The notes below the pieces were generated by a model. That model was not told where the DNA came from and did not search any database. It saw only the letters and a program-made list of their open reading frames with translations. Made by a program: the position numbers and the translations under genes. From the NCBI RefSeq assembly GCF_004000925.1, contig NZ_BIME01000009.1:62001-126000 (forward strand): a stretch of DNA of 64,000 nucleotides. The letters are read 5' to 3'. The DNA is from Paenibacillus illinoisensis NBRC 15959. Its GTDB lineage: Bacteria > Bacillota > Bacilli > Paenibacillales > Paenibacillaceae. This document shows positions 34,644-42,909 of the stretch, piece after piece (position 1 is the stretch's first letter; each line of letters opens with the position of its first letter).

Positions 34644-35534
34644 ATGGCTTTATCACGTGCAAAAGCAGGCTGGGTCCTGGCTTTTCTAGTACTCATGTGG
34701 GGAGTAAATTGGCCCCTGACCAAATACGCTTTAAACTATGCACCGCCGCTTTTATTTGCAGGCATGCGCCTGTTGATTGGCGGACTGGTGCTCGGTATCT
34801 ATGCTTTTCCAAGGTACAAAACGCTGCGGCTTCGGGAAACCTGGCATATCTATGCGATCTCGGCGGTGCTGAATATCATTTTCTTCTACGGATTTCAGAC
34901 TGTAGGTCTGACGGAAGTACCCGCAGGTTTATTTTCCTCCATCGTATTCCTGCAGCCTGTGCTGCTCGGTATTGGGGCTTGGCTGTGGCTGGGCGAGTCG
35001 ATGTATGGGCTGAAAATTGCCGGACTGGTCCTCGGTTTTGCAGGGGTGGCAACGATCAGTATCGGCGGCATGACTGGCAAAGTATCACCTGAAGGGGTTA
35101 TGCTCGGACTGTTTAGTGCCATCAGTTGGGCAATCGGAACCGTATATATGAAGAAAACATCGACGAAGGTGGATGGAATCTGGATGACGGCCATTCCTAT
35201 TCTGATTGGCGGGGTTGTCTTGACATTGACGGGTACAGCGACAGAGAGCTGGGCTGAAGTGCAATGGGTACTTCCATTTATATTGGATATGCTGTTCATT
35301 TCGGTCTTCGTCATTGCGCTCGGATGGCTCGCATTCTTCAAACTGGTCAGCTCAGGAGAAGCGAGTAAAGTGGGGTCCTTCACATTTCTGATTCCGCTGA
35401 TTGCACTGTTCTGCAGTGTATTGTTCCTTGGGGAGTCCGTGACGGTTAATCTGATTGCCGGCTTGGTTATGATTATCGCCAGCATTCTGCTCGTAAACAT
35501 GAAGATGAAGGGCAGCAAAGTGGCTAAAATATAA
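34644..35534 (+). CDS. EamA/DMT family transporter
   Basis: Drug/metabolite transporter of 296 residues with ten predicted helices in two EamA repeats (first repeat opens VLAFLVLMWGVNWPLTKYALNYAPPLLFAGMRLLIGG; second around EGVMLGLFSAISWAIGTVYMKK). Such proteins export or import amino acids or other small metabolites. AGGAGAGG precedes the ATG. The divergent LysR gene is its likely regulator. Confidence 0.9.
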   Translation: MALSRAKAGWVLAFLVLMWGVNWPLTKYALNYAPPLLFAGMRLLIGGLVLGIYAFPRYKTLRLRETWHIYAISAVLNIIFFYGFQTVGLTEVPAGLFSSIVFLQPVLLGIGAWLWLGESMYGLKIAGLVLGFAGVATISIGGMTGKVSPEGVMLGLFSAISWAIGTVYMKKTSTKVDGIWMTAIPILIGGVVLTLTGTATESWAEVQWVLPFILDMLFISVFVIALGWLAFFKLVSSGEASKVGSFTFLIPLIALFCSVLFLGESVTVNLIAGLVMIIASILLVNMKMKGSKVAKI

Positions 35535-35542
35535 AACCATGT

Positions 35543-35598
35543 GGCGAACCTCTTCGTACCCGGCTATCTTAGCCGGACGAGAGGCTCGTCATTTTTTT
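35543..35598 (+). terminator. Terminator after the EamA transporter gene
   Basis: Hairpin with outer arms around CCTCTTCGT/ACGAGAGG and an inner CCGGCTA/TAGCCGG stem, followed by seven T. Confidence 0.85.
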
Positions 35599-35730
35599 GT
35601 TTTACAATAGAGTTAATTGCAATCTATGGAGAGGGAGCGAACGTAGAGTAGCGAATAGTTTCTATTAGATTACTTAGCCAATGGATACCTAAGTCAGTGG
35701 TGAACTTCGAAATGGGGAGGAGATTAAAAT

Positions 35731-36348
35731 ATGAGTTCAGGTTGGAGTGAATTTCGTGCCATCCCTTTTGAGTACAATGATCAGGTACGGCAGATTGATG
35801 AACAGCTGCTTCGACTGGTCGCTGAGAGGAAGCAAATAACAGGAGCGGTTCAGTACCATCCACCTCAGGAAGTAATAGATGAATGGACAGCGTCTCTGGA
35901 TTTGAAGGAGGAAGACATCCGTTATGTCCTGCGCAGTGTACAACCATTGCCTCAGAGGCAGTTTTTCCCGCCTGAAGAGCTCCCATTGATGGGTGTCGTT
36001 CCGATTATGAAGAGAACGATCCAGGATTCCTGCGAATATCTCATCACGCATTCGATGCAATATGAGACGGAAAGTATTATTCATTTGGAGATTCATTATA
36101 AAGGAAGTGAAACGGACCGTGTACACGTGGTGCCTCATTTGGCGTTAGAAGTGATTAGTGAACAGAACCATATGTCGATGAGACATAGCAGTCGTGGAGG
36201 AGGCGGCGAAACACACATAAGTTTTCGGGTTGTGCCCGCGCTGCCTTCCTCTCTCGAACAGGTTCAATTTTCACTGGTTCCTTCAATTCCGGAACTGGAA
36301 CATAAGATGGAAGAAGTTATTTTGGATAAACAGGTGGATTTCGTATAG
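35731..36348 (+). CDS. Hypothetical protein, 205 aa, chorismate-mutase-like N-terminus
   Basis: Soluble protein that I do not recognise. Residues about 15-40 (YNDQVRQIDEQLLRLVAERKQITG) follow the ID-x-LLxL-xxR pattern of the first chorismate mutase helix, but the remaining catalytic helices are not evident. The second half is beta-rich (IIHLEIHYKGSETDRVHVVPHLALEV). A GGGGAGGAG site precedes the ATG. Flanked by a DMT transporter and a 60-residue protein; no functional hint from context. Confidence 0.75.
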   Translation: MSSGWSEFRAIPFEYNDQVRQIDEQLLRLVAERKQITGAVQYHPPQEVIDEWTASLDLKEEDIRYVLRSVQPLPQRQFFPPEELPLMGVVPIMKRTIQDSCEYLITHSMQYETESIIHLEIHYKGSETDRVHVVPHLALEVISEQNHMSMRHSSRGGGGETHISFRVVPALPSSLEQVQFSLVPSIPELEHKMEEVILDKQVDFV

Positions 36349-36434
36349 CTACATCGCGAATGGGAATGAAATAATTGGGTAAGTTATATAAAGGAACATC
36401 ATTATGATGATGAAATATAAAGGAGGACTCTAAG

Positions 36435-36617
36435 ATGACACAGAATAATCAACCTCAAGATGAGGCGGAAATTCGCAACAAGCTGGACGAAGACGGGGAT
36501 TCCTTGATGGAGAAAAAGAAAATCATGAACGGTGTAGATATCGAGCCACAAGCGGACGATTGGGCAGCCAAGCCATCACCGGTTGCATTTAATGAGAGCA
36601 AATCCTCCAAAGAATAA
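36435..36617 (+). CDS. Small acidic hypothetical protein, 60 aa
   Basis: Hydrophilic, charged protein (many Glu, Asp, Lys, Asn, Gln), likely disordered; MTQNNQPQDEAEIRNKLDED opens it. ATAAAGGAGGACTCTAAG is a strong ribosome-binding site, and a clean terminator follows 28 bp after the stop, so this is a true gene. Function unknown. Confidence 0.75.
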   Translation: MTQNNQPQDEAEIRNKLDEDGDSLMEKKKIMNGVDIEPQADDWAAKPSPVAFNESKSSKE

Positions 36618-36644
36618 GACGAAACGAATGAGTCGTTTCTGACG

Positions 36645-36678
36645 AAGCAGATACCGCTGAGGTATCTGCTTTTATTAT
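36645..36678 (+). terminator. Terminator after the 60-aa gene
   Basis: Perfect 11-bp stem AAGCAGATACC/GGTATCTGCTT, five-base loop, T-rich tail. Confidence 0.85.
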
Positions 36679-36727
36679 ATTTTGTTGTATAATAATGTAA
36701 ATTAAAGAAAAGGAAGGTGTGATTCAA

Positions 36728-37210
36728 GTGGATCGAATCCAGATTAGAAAGGCAGCGGCCCCCGACTATCCCGGTGTTTCCCTCCTGATGGATGAGCTGC
36801 ATCAAATGCATGTTGAGGCTCGGCCTGATGTGTATCGAGCATTGCAACCCAGAATGGAGAAGCAGGAGTTTGTATCATTGCTGGAGACGGATAAGCGTTA
36901 TCTGTATGTTGCTGAATCGGTAGGCACGGGGGATATTCTGGGGTACGGTAGTGCGCAGCTCAGTTTGATTCAGGGAGTTGAACTGCTGTTGGATCGCAAG
37001 ATGCTGTATATTAATGAATTGATCGTCGGAAGTGATGGGCGGGGTCAAGGAACGGGTAAGAAATTGATGCATGCTCTAATTGAACTGGGCAGGGAGCTTC
37101 AGGCAGATAGCGTAGAATTAACAGTATCCACATTTAACACGGGTGCGCAGGCCTTTTATGAACAAATGGGTCTGTCTGTCCGAAGCAGCAGGATGGAATA
37201 CATACTGTAA
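36728..37210 (+). CDS. GNAT family N-acetyltransferase
   Basis: Acetyltransferase of about 160 residues. It starts with DRIQIRKAAAPDYPGVSLLMDEL, typical for the fold; the acetyl-CoA loop is LIVGSDGRGQGTGKKLMHAL (R/Q-x-x-G-x-G/A), and the late VSTFNTGAQAFYEQMGL matches the family end. Substrate unknown. The GTG at 36728 has AAGGTG eight bases upstream; an in-frame GTG at 36719 is a possible alternative. Confidence 0.9.
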   Translation: MDRIQIRKAAAPDYPGVSLLMDELHQMHVEARPDVYRALQPRMEKQEFVSLLETDKRYLYVAESVGTGDILGYGSAQLSLIQGVELLLDRKMLYINELIVGSDGRGQGTGKKLMHALIELGRELQADSVELTVSTFNTGAQAFYEQMGLSVRSSRMEYIL

Positions 37211-37287
37211 TGATGACTTGCGCAATTTATAATATGCAGAATTTTAAAGAGATCTGTATGGCTATAAAGAAGACATTAATTTTATTC

Positions 37288-37316
37288 TTGAATACCCCCA
37301 TGGGGTATGTTACACT
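37288..37316 (+). promoter_or_regulatory. csoR promoter
   Basis: TTGAAT and TACACT separated by 17 bases. The spacer is filled by the palindromic CsoR operator, so bound CsoR would exclude RNA polymerase. Confidence 0.65.
37292..37308. promoter_or_regulatory. CsoR operator 1
   Basis: ATACCCC, three bases, GGGGTAT: the G/C-tract palindrome typical of CsoR sites. It lies directly before csoR and recurs with the same spacing before copA (38103-38119). Confidence 0.85.
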
Positions 37317-37347
37317 GTGAAAAGAACGAAGAAAAGAGGTGTTCATG

Positions 37348-37743
37348 ATGGATCATCAGAGCCATCCCAAGGAACCCTTGGAACCATCTGTAACGCCGTC
37401 CGATGACAATGCAACCGGTCAACAAGCAGCGGCATGCCATACCGAAGGCAGTGACGGGAAGCATGTGCGCAAGAGCCATCACTCGCAGGAGATGAAGAGC
37501 AACCTGATATCTCGTTTGAACCGGGTCGAAGGCCAGATTCGCGGGATCAAGGGATTGATCGAGAAGGACACGTATTGTGATGATGTGCTTACCCAGATTG
37601 CAGCTGCGCAGTCTGCACTAAATTCAGTGGGCAAGCTGCTGCTTGAAGGCCACATGAAGAGTTGTATTGTTGAACGGATTCAGGCAGGGGAACATGAGGT
37701 AGTGGATGAACTGCTCGTAACGGTAAGAAAGTTGATGAAGTAA
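37348..37743 (+). CDS. csoR: Copper-sensing repressor CsoR
   Basis: All-helical metal-sensing repressor (DUF156), 131 residues. The conserved core starts at LISRLNRVEGQIRGIKGLIEKDTYC. Copper ligands Cys77, His102 and Cys106 form the Cys-His-Cys set of true Cu(I) sensors rather than the formaldehyde or persulfide types. A His- and Cys-containing N-terminal extension of about 48 residues is longer than usual and could bind extra metal. GAGGTG precedes the ATG at 37348; an ATG three bases earlier is too close. It represses itself and copA through the two operators and releases DNA when copper binds. Confidence 0.94.
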   Translation: MDHQSHPKEPLEPSVTPSDDNATGQQAAACHTEGSDGKHVRKSHHSQEMKSNLISRLNRVEGQIRGIKGLIEKDTYCDDVLTQIAAAQSALNSVGKLLLEGHMKSCIVERIQAGEHEVVDELLVTVRKLMK

Positions 37744-37794
37744 TTGTTAAAAGAATAAAGCAATCATTTATATATCCCAAGGAGGAATTGAATC

Positions 37795-37995
37795 ATGTCT
37801 AACGTTACGCTTAATGTTACTGGAATGTCGTGCAACCACTGTGTAAAATCGGTTGAAGAAGCGGTGAAAAACGTCGGTGCTAAGGGTCAGGTTGATCTGG
37901 CAGCGGGAACCGTTGCGGTGGAATATGATGAGCAGCAGGTCAATGTGGAGCAGATCAAGGCTGCCATTGAAGATCAAGGGTACGATGTAGTCTAA
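37795..37995 (+). CDS. copZ: Copper chaperone CopZ
   Basis: Heavy-metal-associated (HMA) domain protein of 66 residues, the usual CopZ size. The metal motif is GMSCNHCVKSVEEAV with both Cys ligands, followed by the beta-alpha-beta pattern ending IEDQGYDVV. It carries Cu(I) to CopA. Behind CCAAGGAGG, 51 bp after csoR and before copA, so it is probably read from the csoR promoter. Confidence 0.95.
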   Translation: MSNVTLNVTGMSCNHCVKSVEEAVKNVGAKGQVDLAAGTVAVEYDEQQVNVEQIKAAIEDQGYDVV

Positions 37996-38102
37996 TCCAT
38001 GTTGGCTTAAACGGATTTCTTATTGTCTATGCGCTGAACCAAGATGCCGATATACATCAGACAAGAGGGATCGTCGTTTAAGCCTGATTTTTTGCCTAAA
38101 TT

Positions 38103-38119
38103 ATACCCTATAGGGGTAT
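38103..38119. promoter_or_regulatory. CsoR operator 2
   Basis: ATACCC, a short A/T centre, then GGGGTAT, the same 17-bp frame as operator 1. It lies 36 bp before the copA start, so copA can be controlled independently of csoR-copZ. Confidence 0.8.
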
Positions 38120-38154
38120 GTGAATAGAAAGTTCATATGAAAGGAGACGCCATC

Positions 38155-40680
38155 ATGGATAAAGCATCATCAAGGGATCATGTACCTGCAGCCGGATCGC
38201 AACCGGATGGAACCCAGACCACGCTGCAGATAACGGGAATGACGTGCGCTGCCTGCTCCACACGAATCGAGAAGGGGCTATCCCGTATGGAGGGCGTTCA
38301 GCAGGCCAGCGTTAATCTGGCCATAGAACAAGCGAGTGTAACCTATGATCCGAAGACGGTAAGTGTCAACGCGTTACGGGATAAGGTGGAGGCACTCGGA
38401 TACGGTACAGTAACGGAGTCGGTTGATTTGGATATTACAGGCATGACGTGTGCTGCGTGCTCTGCCCGGATTGAGAAGGGGCTTTCCCGCCTGCCGGGTG
38501 TATCGCGAGCGAATGTAAACCTGGCACTGGAGACGGGACACGTTGAATTTGCAGCGGGAGCACTGAAACCTTCCGATATTACAGCCAAAATCAAACAGCT
38601 GGGATATGGTGCCGAGCTGCAGCAGACGCAGGAAGAAACCTCATCCGTACGCGAACGTGAGCTGCAGCGCAAAAAATGGAAATGGATGATCTCCGCCTTA
38701 TTATCCATACCGCTGCTGTGGGCCATGGTAGGCCACTTCTCATTTACATCATGGATTTGGGTGCCGGATCTGTTCATGGATCCATGGTTCCAGCTGGTAC
38801 TGGCAGCACCGGTGCAGTTCGTTATTGGGTGGCAATTTTATGTCGGGGCTTACAAGGCGCTGCGTAACGGAAGTGCCAATATGGACGTACTGGTCGCTCT
38901 GGGTACAAGCGCGGCATTCTTCTACAGTCTGTATCTGACACTCACGAGTGGAATGGTACCTTCAACGGCTGCTATGGATCATGGCGGGATGGGCACGAGT
39001 GCGGGTGCCACGATGCCTTCGGTTGAACTGTATTACGAGACTAGTGCGGTTTTGATTACGTTGATTTTGCTTGGAAAATGGTTTGAAGCCGTAGCGAAAG
39101 GTCGCTCGTCCCAGGCGATCAAAAGCCTGATCGAACTGGCCCCTCGTGAAGCCCGGGTCATCCGGGATGGCCAGGAGGTGGTTGTGCCTGCAGCGTATGT
39201 AGCCGTAGGTGACATTGTGTTGGTGCGACCGGGGGACAGTATCCCAGTGGATGGTGTTGTGGAAGAAGGGCAATCCTCGGTCGATGAATCCATGCTCAGC
39301 GGCGAAAGCTTGCCTGTCGATAAAAGGCCGGGGGATGCCGTTACGGGTGCTACACTGAATAAAAACGGTGCATTAAGGCTGCGCGCAACACGAGTCGGCT
39401 CGGATACCGCATTATCTCAGATCATTAAAGTAGTTGAACAGGCACAGGGGTCCAAAGCACCCATTCAGCGGATTGCGGATGTTATTTCGGGGATCTTTGT
39501 CCCAATTGTGGTTGGCATTGCTGCACTGACATTCTTGATCTGGTATCTGTTTGCCAGTCCCGGTGACTTCGCAGGATCTTTGGAAAAAGCGATTGCCGTA
39601 CTGGTCATTGCCTGCCCATGCGCCTTGGGTTTAGCAACACCAACATCTGTCATGGCTGGATCAGGACGGGCGGCTGAGTATGGCATCCTGTTCAAAGGCG
39701 GAGAACATCTGGAATCGGCACAGCAGATTCAGACGGTTGTTCTGGACAAAACAGGGACAGTCACTCAAGGTAAACCGGTGCTGACGGATGTGATCATAGC
39801 ACAAGATTGGACAGAAGCAGAACTGTTGAAATGGGTTGGAGCTGCAGAACAAAGCTCTGAACATCCGCTAGCGGAAGCTATCGTAGCAGGAATCCGCGAC
39901 AAAGGGATAGTATTGTCCCAATCAGAGCAGTTTGAGAACATACCAGGATATGGCGTTCGGGCCAGAGTACAAGGACAGGAAATTCTGGTTGGAACACGGC
40001 GGCTGCTTGCAGATGCTCATGTGGAGATATCGGAGGCAACCGCTCGCCAGATGAATGAACTGGAGGAGCTCGGCCGCACAGCGATGCTGATAGCAGTCGA
40101 TGGCCGCTGGGCAGGTATTGTTGCTGTGGCAGATACAATTAAGGATACATCACGCGAAGCCATTCAACGGCTGCAGGCGATGAACATTGATGTCATCATG
40201 ATTACGGGAGACAATGAGCGTACGGCACGTGCCGTGGCGGAGCAAGCAGGTATCCATCATGTCCTGGCAGAAGTCCTGCCTGAGGGTAAAGCAGCCGAAG
40301 TGAAGAAGCTGCAGGATAGCGGGCTGAAAGTAGCAATGGTTGGTGACGGCATCAATGACGCACCTGCCCTGGCTACAGCAGATATCGGTATGGCCATCGG
40401 GACTGGAACAGACGTAGCGATGGAAGCGGCAGATATCACGCTGATGCGTGGTGATCTGAACAGTATAGCGGATGCGATCGAGATGAGCCGGCGCACCATG
40501 GGCAATATCAAGCAAAACTTGTTCTGGGCGCTTGGCTATAACGTCATTGGTATTCCAATCGCTGCAGTAGGTTTCCTGGCCCCTTGGCTGGCTGGTGCGG
40601 CCATGGCATTCAGTTCCGTATCGGTGGTATTGAATTCGCTGCGTTTGCAACGTTTGAAGCTGGAACGCAATCCAAAGTAG
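38155..40680 (+). CDS. copA: Copper-exporting P-type ATPase CopA
   Basis: Cu(I)-translocating P1B-type ATPase, 841 residues. Two N-terminal HMA domains each carry GMTCAAC (Cys31/34 and Cys99/102). Eight membrane helices follow. The transmembrane metal site is CPC at 487-489 (VIACPCALGLATP); the phosphorylated Asp is Asp531 in DKTGT; later motifs are SEHPLAEAI (nucleotide-binding HP), TGDNERTA and MVGDGINDAPAL. A Met/His-rich external loop lies after the fourth helix. The ATG at 38155 has AAAGGAGACG upstream; the earlier ATG at 38137 is part of that leader. Confidence 0.96.
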   Translation: MDKASSRDHVPAAGSQPDGTQTTLQITGMTCAACSTRIEKGLSRMEGVQQASVNLAIEQASVTYDPKTVSVNALRDKVEALGYGTVTESVDLDITGMTCAACSARIEKGLSRLPGVSRANVNLALETGHVEFAAGALKPSDITAKIKQLGYGAELQQTQEETSSVRERELQRKKWKWMISALLSIPLLWAMVGHFSFTSWIWVPDLFMDPWFQLVLAAPVQFVIGWQFYVGAYKALRNGSANMDVLVALGTSAAFFYSLYLTLTSGMVPSTAAMDHGGMGTSAGATMPSVELYYETSAVLITLILLGKWFEAVAKGRSSQAIKSLIELAPREARVIRDGQEVVVPAAYVAVGDIVLVRPGDSIPVDGVVEEGQSSVDESMLSGESLPVDKRPGDAVTGATLNKNGALRLRATRVGSDTALSQIIKVVEQAQGSKAPIQRIADVISGIFVPIVVGIAALTFLIWYLFASPGDFAGSLEKAIAVLVIACPCALGLATPTSVMAGSGRAAEYGILFKGGEHLESAQQIQTVVLDKTGTVTQGKPVLTDVIIAQDWTEAELLKWVGAAEQSSEHPLAEAIVAGIRDKGIVLSQSEQFENIPGYGVRARVQGQEILVGTRRLLADAHVEISEATARQMNELEELGRTAMLIAVDGRWAGIVAVADTIKDTSREAIQRLQAMNIDVIMITGDNERTARAVAEQAGIHHVLAEVLPEGKAAEVKKLQDSGLKVAMVGDGINDAPALATADIGMAIGTGTDVAMEAADITLMRGDLNSIADAIEMSRRTMGNIKQNLFWALGYNVIGIPIAAVGFLAPWLAGAAMAFSSVSVVLNSLRLQRLKLERNPK

Positions 40681-40730
40681 ATTGCAGGCGATATAGGCGT
40701 GCTATTACCTTCAGCCTAGCCTGAAATGGA

Positions 40731-40761
40731 GCGCGGTTCGCTGCGGTGAACCGTGCTTTTT
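40731..40761 (+). terminator. Terminator after copA
   Basis: Stem GCGCGGTTC/GTGAACCGTGC with one mismatch, followed by five T. Confidence 0.8.
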
Positions 40762-40834
40762 CTTGTCTTTTTATGAAAAAAGGAAATGGACTTTATGAAA
40801 CGAGAATGATGTTTCTGAACATTTCAGAAATAAG

Positions 40835-40863
40835 TTGACAATAATGACATATGCCATTAAAAT
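40835..40863 (+). promoter_or_regulatory. Promoter of the ABC-2-type membrane protein gene
   Basis: TTGACA and TAAAAT separated by 17 bases, nearly consensus. The predicted start of transcription falls inside the twin palindromes that follow. Confidence 0.75.
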
Positions 40864-40897
40864 TTAAACAATTGTTTGATTCAAACGATCGTTTAAA
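40863..40897. promoter_or_regulatory. Twin palindromic operator, probably for TetR regulator
   Basis: Two perfect 12-bp palindromes, AAACAATTGTTT (40866-40877) and AAACGATCGTTT (40883-40894), are 17 bp apart centre to centre. Together with flanks TTT and AAA they make a 35-bp near-perfect larger palindrome centred on 40880. It sits just after the -10 box. The TetR-type gene two positions downstream is the natural candidate to bind it. Confidence 0.72.
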
Positions 40898-40935
40898 TCA
40901 AATGTGAACTAATCTATATTGGAGGACCTTATTCT

Positions 40936-42096
40936 ATGCTACAGGCATTACGCATTTTATTGAAAAAACCGCCAGTGATTGTGGGGATCGTAACAGCACT
41001 TATGTTCCAAGTGATCTTCAGTGTCATCTGGATGACTGCATACTCCGGCGTGAACGACCGCACGACTGAATTGACAGTAGCCATTGTGAACGAAGATGGC
41101 GAGATGTCCCAAGGTATTGCGGATAGTTTGACTAAGACGCTGCCTTTCCATACGGTATCGGATCTCAGTTCCGCTGAGGCATTGGATCAGCTGAATCACC
41201 ACCAAGTTCACATGGTGCTGAACATTCCGGCTGGCTTTAACGAGCTTCTTCAGACTGCAGGTTCCACAGCTGAGATCAAGTACACCATTAACGAAGCTAA
41301 CCCGGTGACGATCAAAAGCATGATGCAGGGCGTCTCCCAAAGTGTGACGAACACAATCAATAAGCAAGCGACTGCGCAAGGCGTGCAGACCGTACTGACA
41401 GCTGCAGGGGCATCTGCGGATCAGGCGGCCGATGCTGCTGCCAATCTGGCTACCCGGGTTGAAGGCACAACAACTTCGATTAATCCGGTGAACGGCATGA
41501 ATAATCAAATGGTACCGATGATGATGGTACTGGCTTCTTATGTCGGCGCCATGATCATGGGTATGAATCTGCAAACGGCTATGGGAATGCTGTCAGCAAC
41601 CCACTCCCGCTTGACCCTGTTTGGTGCGAGAATAGTGATTAATATCGCATCTGCTCTGGTCGTATCGCTTCTTGGCTCATCGCTGATTGTTGCGCTCGGA
41701 GGACAGATTGCTCAAGGATTCATCGCGTTCTGGTTGTTCCAGGCTCTGTTCCTCTGCACGTTCATGTTCTTCTCGCAGTTCTTCCTGATCTGCTTCGGAC
41801 CTGCAGGAAGCCTGTTCAACATCATCTCACTGTCCCTGCAATTGGTATCTTCCGGTGCAATGGTACCCCGTGAGCTGCTTAACGGTTTCTACAGCGGTAT
41901 CGGACAGTACTTGCCTGCAACGTACGCAGTTCAAGGTATTCTGAGCGTTCAGCTTGGTGGACCGGGCGTTCAGTCGGCAGCCGGATCTGTTGCGATTGTT
42001 CTGGTCATCGCGGTTGCCCTCTCCCTGGTAGTGACCTTGCTCAAAAAACGGCGCATGCCGGCAGGTGCACCAAGCCCGGCTCAAGTGAACAGCTAA
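40936..42096 (+). CDS. ABC-2/YhgE-type membrane protein
   Basis: Membrane protein of 386 residues with one N-terminal helix (VIVGIVTALMFQVIFSVIWMT), a large external domain of about 190 residues (ELTVAIVNEDGEMSQGIADSL... VHMVLNIPAGF), and five or six C-terminal helices. This is the layout of ABC-2-type export permeases of the DUF3533/YhgE group. No ATPase gene is adjacent. Expression is probably repressed by the nearby TetR protein, a common set-up for drug or lipid exporters. Cargo unknown. Confidence 0.85.
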   Translation: MLQALRILLKKPPVIVGIVTALMFQVIFSVIWMTAYSGVNDRTTELTVAIVNEDGEMSQGIADSLTKTLPFHTVSDLSSAEALDQLNHHQVHMVLNIPAGFNELLQTAGSTAEIKYTINEANPVTIKSMMQGVSQSVTNTINKQATAQGVQTVLTAAGASADQAADAAANLATRVEGTTTSINPVNGMNNQMVPMMMVLASYVGAMIMGMNLQTAMGMLSATHSRLTLFGARIVINIASALVVSLLGSSLIVALGGQIAQGFIAFWLFQALFLCTFMFFSQFFLICFGPAGSLFNIISLSLQLVSSGAMVPRELLNGFYSGIGQYLPATYAVQGILSVQLGGPGVQSAAGSVAIVLVIAVALSLVVTLLKKRRMPAGAPSPAQVNS

Positions 42097-42129
42097 TATT
42101 ACAGATGTAAATGAATCTATAGTATTGGA

Positions 42130-42165
42130 GCAGGCACCCCGGTGGATCTCAACCGGGGTGCCTGC
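42130..42165 (+). terminator. Terminator-like hairpin after the ABC-2 gene
   Basis: Perfect 14-bp GC-rich stem (CAGGCACCCCGGT with its complement) but only a weak T-tail. Confidence 0.6.
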
Positions 42166-42220
42166 TGTGTATCAAGGACCAGTTAGAGCTCTGACATGAT
42201 ATGGTCATACCTTGCGCTTT

Positions 42221-42235
42221 GAAAGTTAAACTTTC
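42221..42235. promoter_or_regulatory. Palindrome upstream of the TetR gene
   Basis: GAAAGTT-A-AACTTTC, a perfect 7-bp inverted repeat 77 bp before the TetR start. Its sequence differs from the twin operator at 40863, so if it is an operator it may belong to another regulator. Confidence 0.4.
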
Positions 42236-42312
42236 ATAATAAATAGATGAAACAGCTGGCTGCAGCCCCGGAAGCTGGAGCAAGATAAGAACGGACAAGA
42301 GGAGCGAACGGA

Positions 42313-42909
42313 ATGACGGAACCGGAATTGGATATCAAAACGAGGATTTTGCTCGCAGCCAAAAAACTTTTTGCGCAGCAGGGGTATGACGGGACAAGCG
42401 TTCGTCAAATCTGTGATGAGGCGGGTGCCAATGTGTCACTGGTCTCGTACCATTTTGGCGGCAAAGAAAAGGTGTTTGAAGCGATATTTGAGCACTTCTT
42501 TCCTGATCACATGCTGACTGATTTGGCTGCGGAGTCCATGTCCCCTGTGGAGGGTATCAGCAAAATTGTAGGTGAAGTCGTGAAGTTCACGATGACGGAC
42601 TGGGAGATGAGCGACATTGTACAGCTTGAAATTACACTGAACACTCATCGCACGGCCACCGTATTTCGGTTCCTGGACCCTGTCTGGACTAAAGTGAATG
42701 ATTTGCTGCAGGAAGGTAAAGACCAGGGTGTATTCCAAATCGACTCCGTATCTTATGCAATGCTTCAGGTGATGGGTGTGGCTCTGGCACACAAACGTGC
42801 CAAAAACTCACGGTTTACGTTTAACTATGAGGATATGGATACAGATAAGCTGGCTGAACAGACGATTGAGTTCGTACTACGAGGATTGGGAGTGAACAGA
42901 CATGAATGA
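42313..42909 (+). CDS. TetR family transcriptional regulator
   Basis: One-component regulator, 198 residues. The N-terminal HTH is TRILLAAKKLFAQQGYDGTSVRQICDEAGANVSLVSYHFGGKEKVFEAIF, with the family's YHFGGKE signature. The C-terminal ligand domain resembles the CecR/YttP-like group. GAGGAGCG precedes the ATG. Its stop overlaps the nitroreductase start by 8 bp, so the two are co-expressed. Likely controls the ABC-2 gene via the twin palindromes upstream of it. Confidence 0.92.
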   Translation: MTEPELDIKTRILLAAKKLFAQQGYDGTSVRQICDEAGANVSLVSYHFGGKEKVFEAIFEHFFPDHMLTDLAAESMSPVEGISKIVGEVVKFTMTDWEMSDIVQLEITLNTHRTATVFRFLDPVWTKVNDLLQEGKDQGVFQIDSVSYAMLQVMGVALAHKRAKNSRFTFNYEDMDTDKLAEQTIEFVLRGLGVNRHE

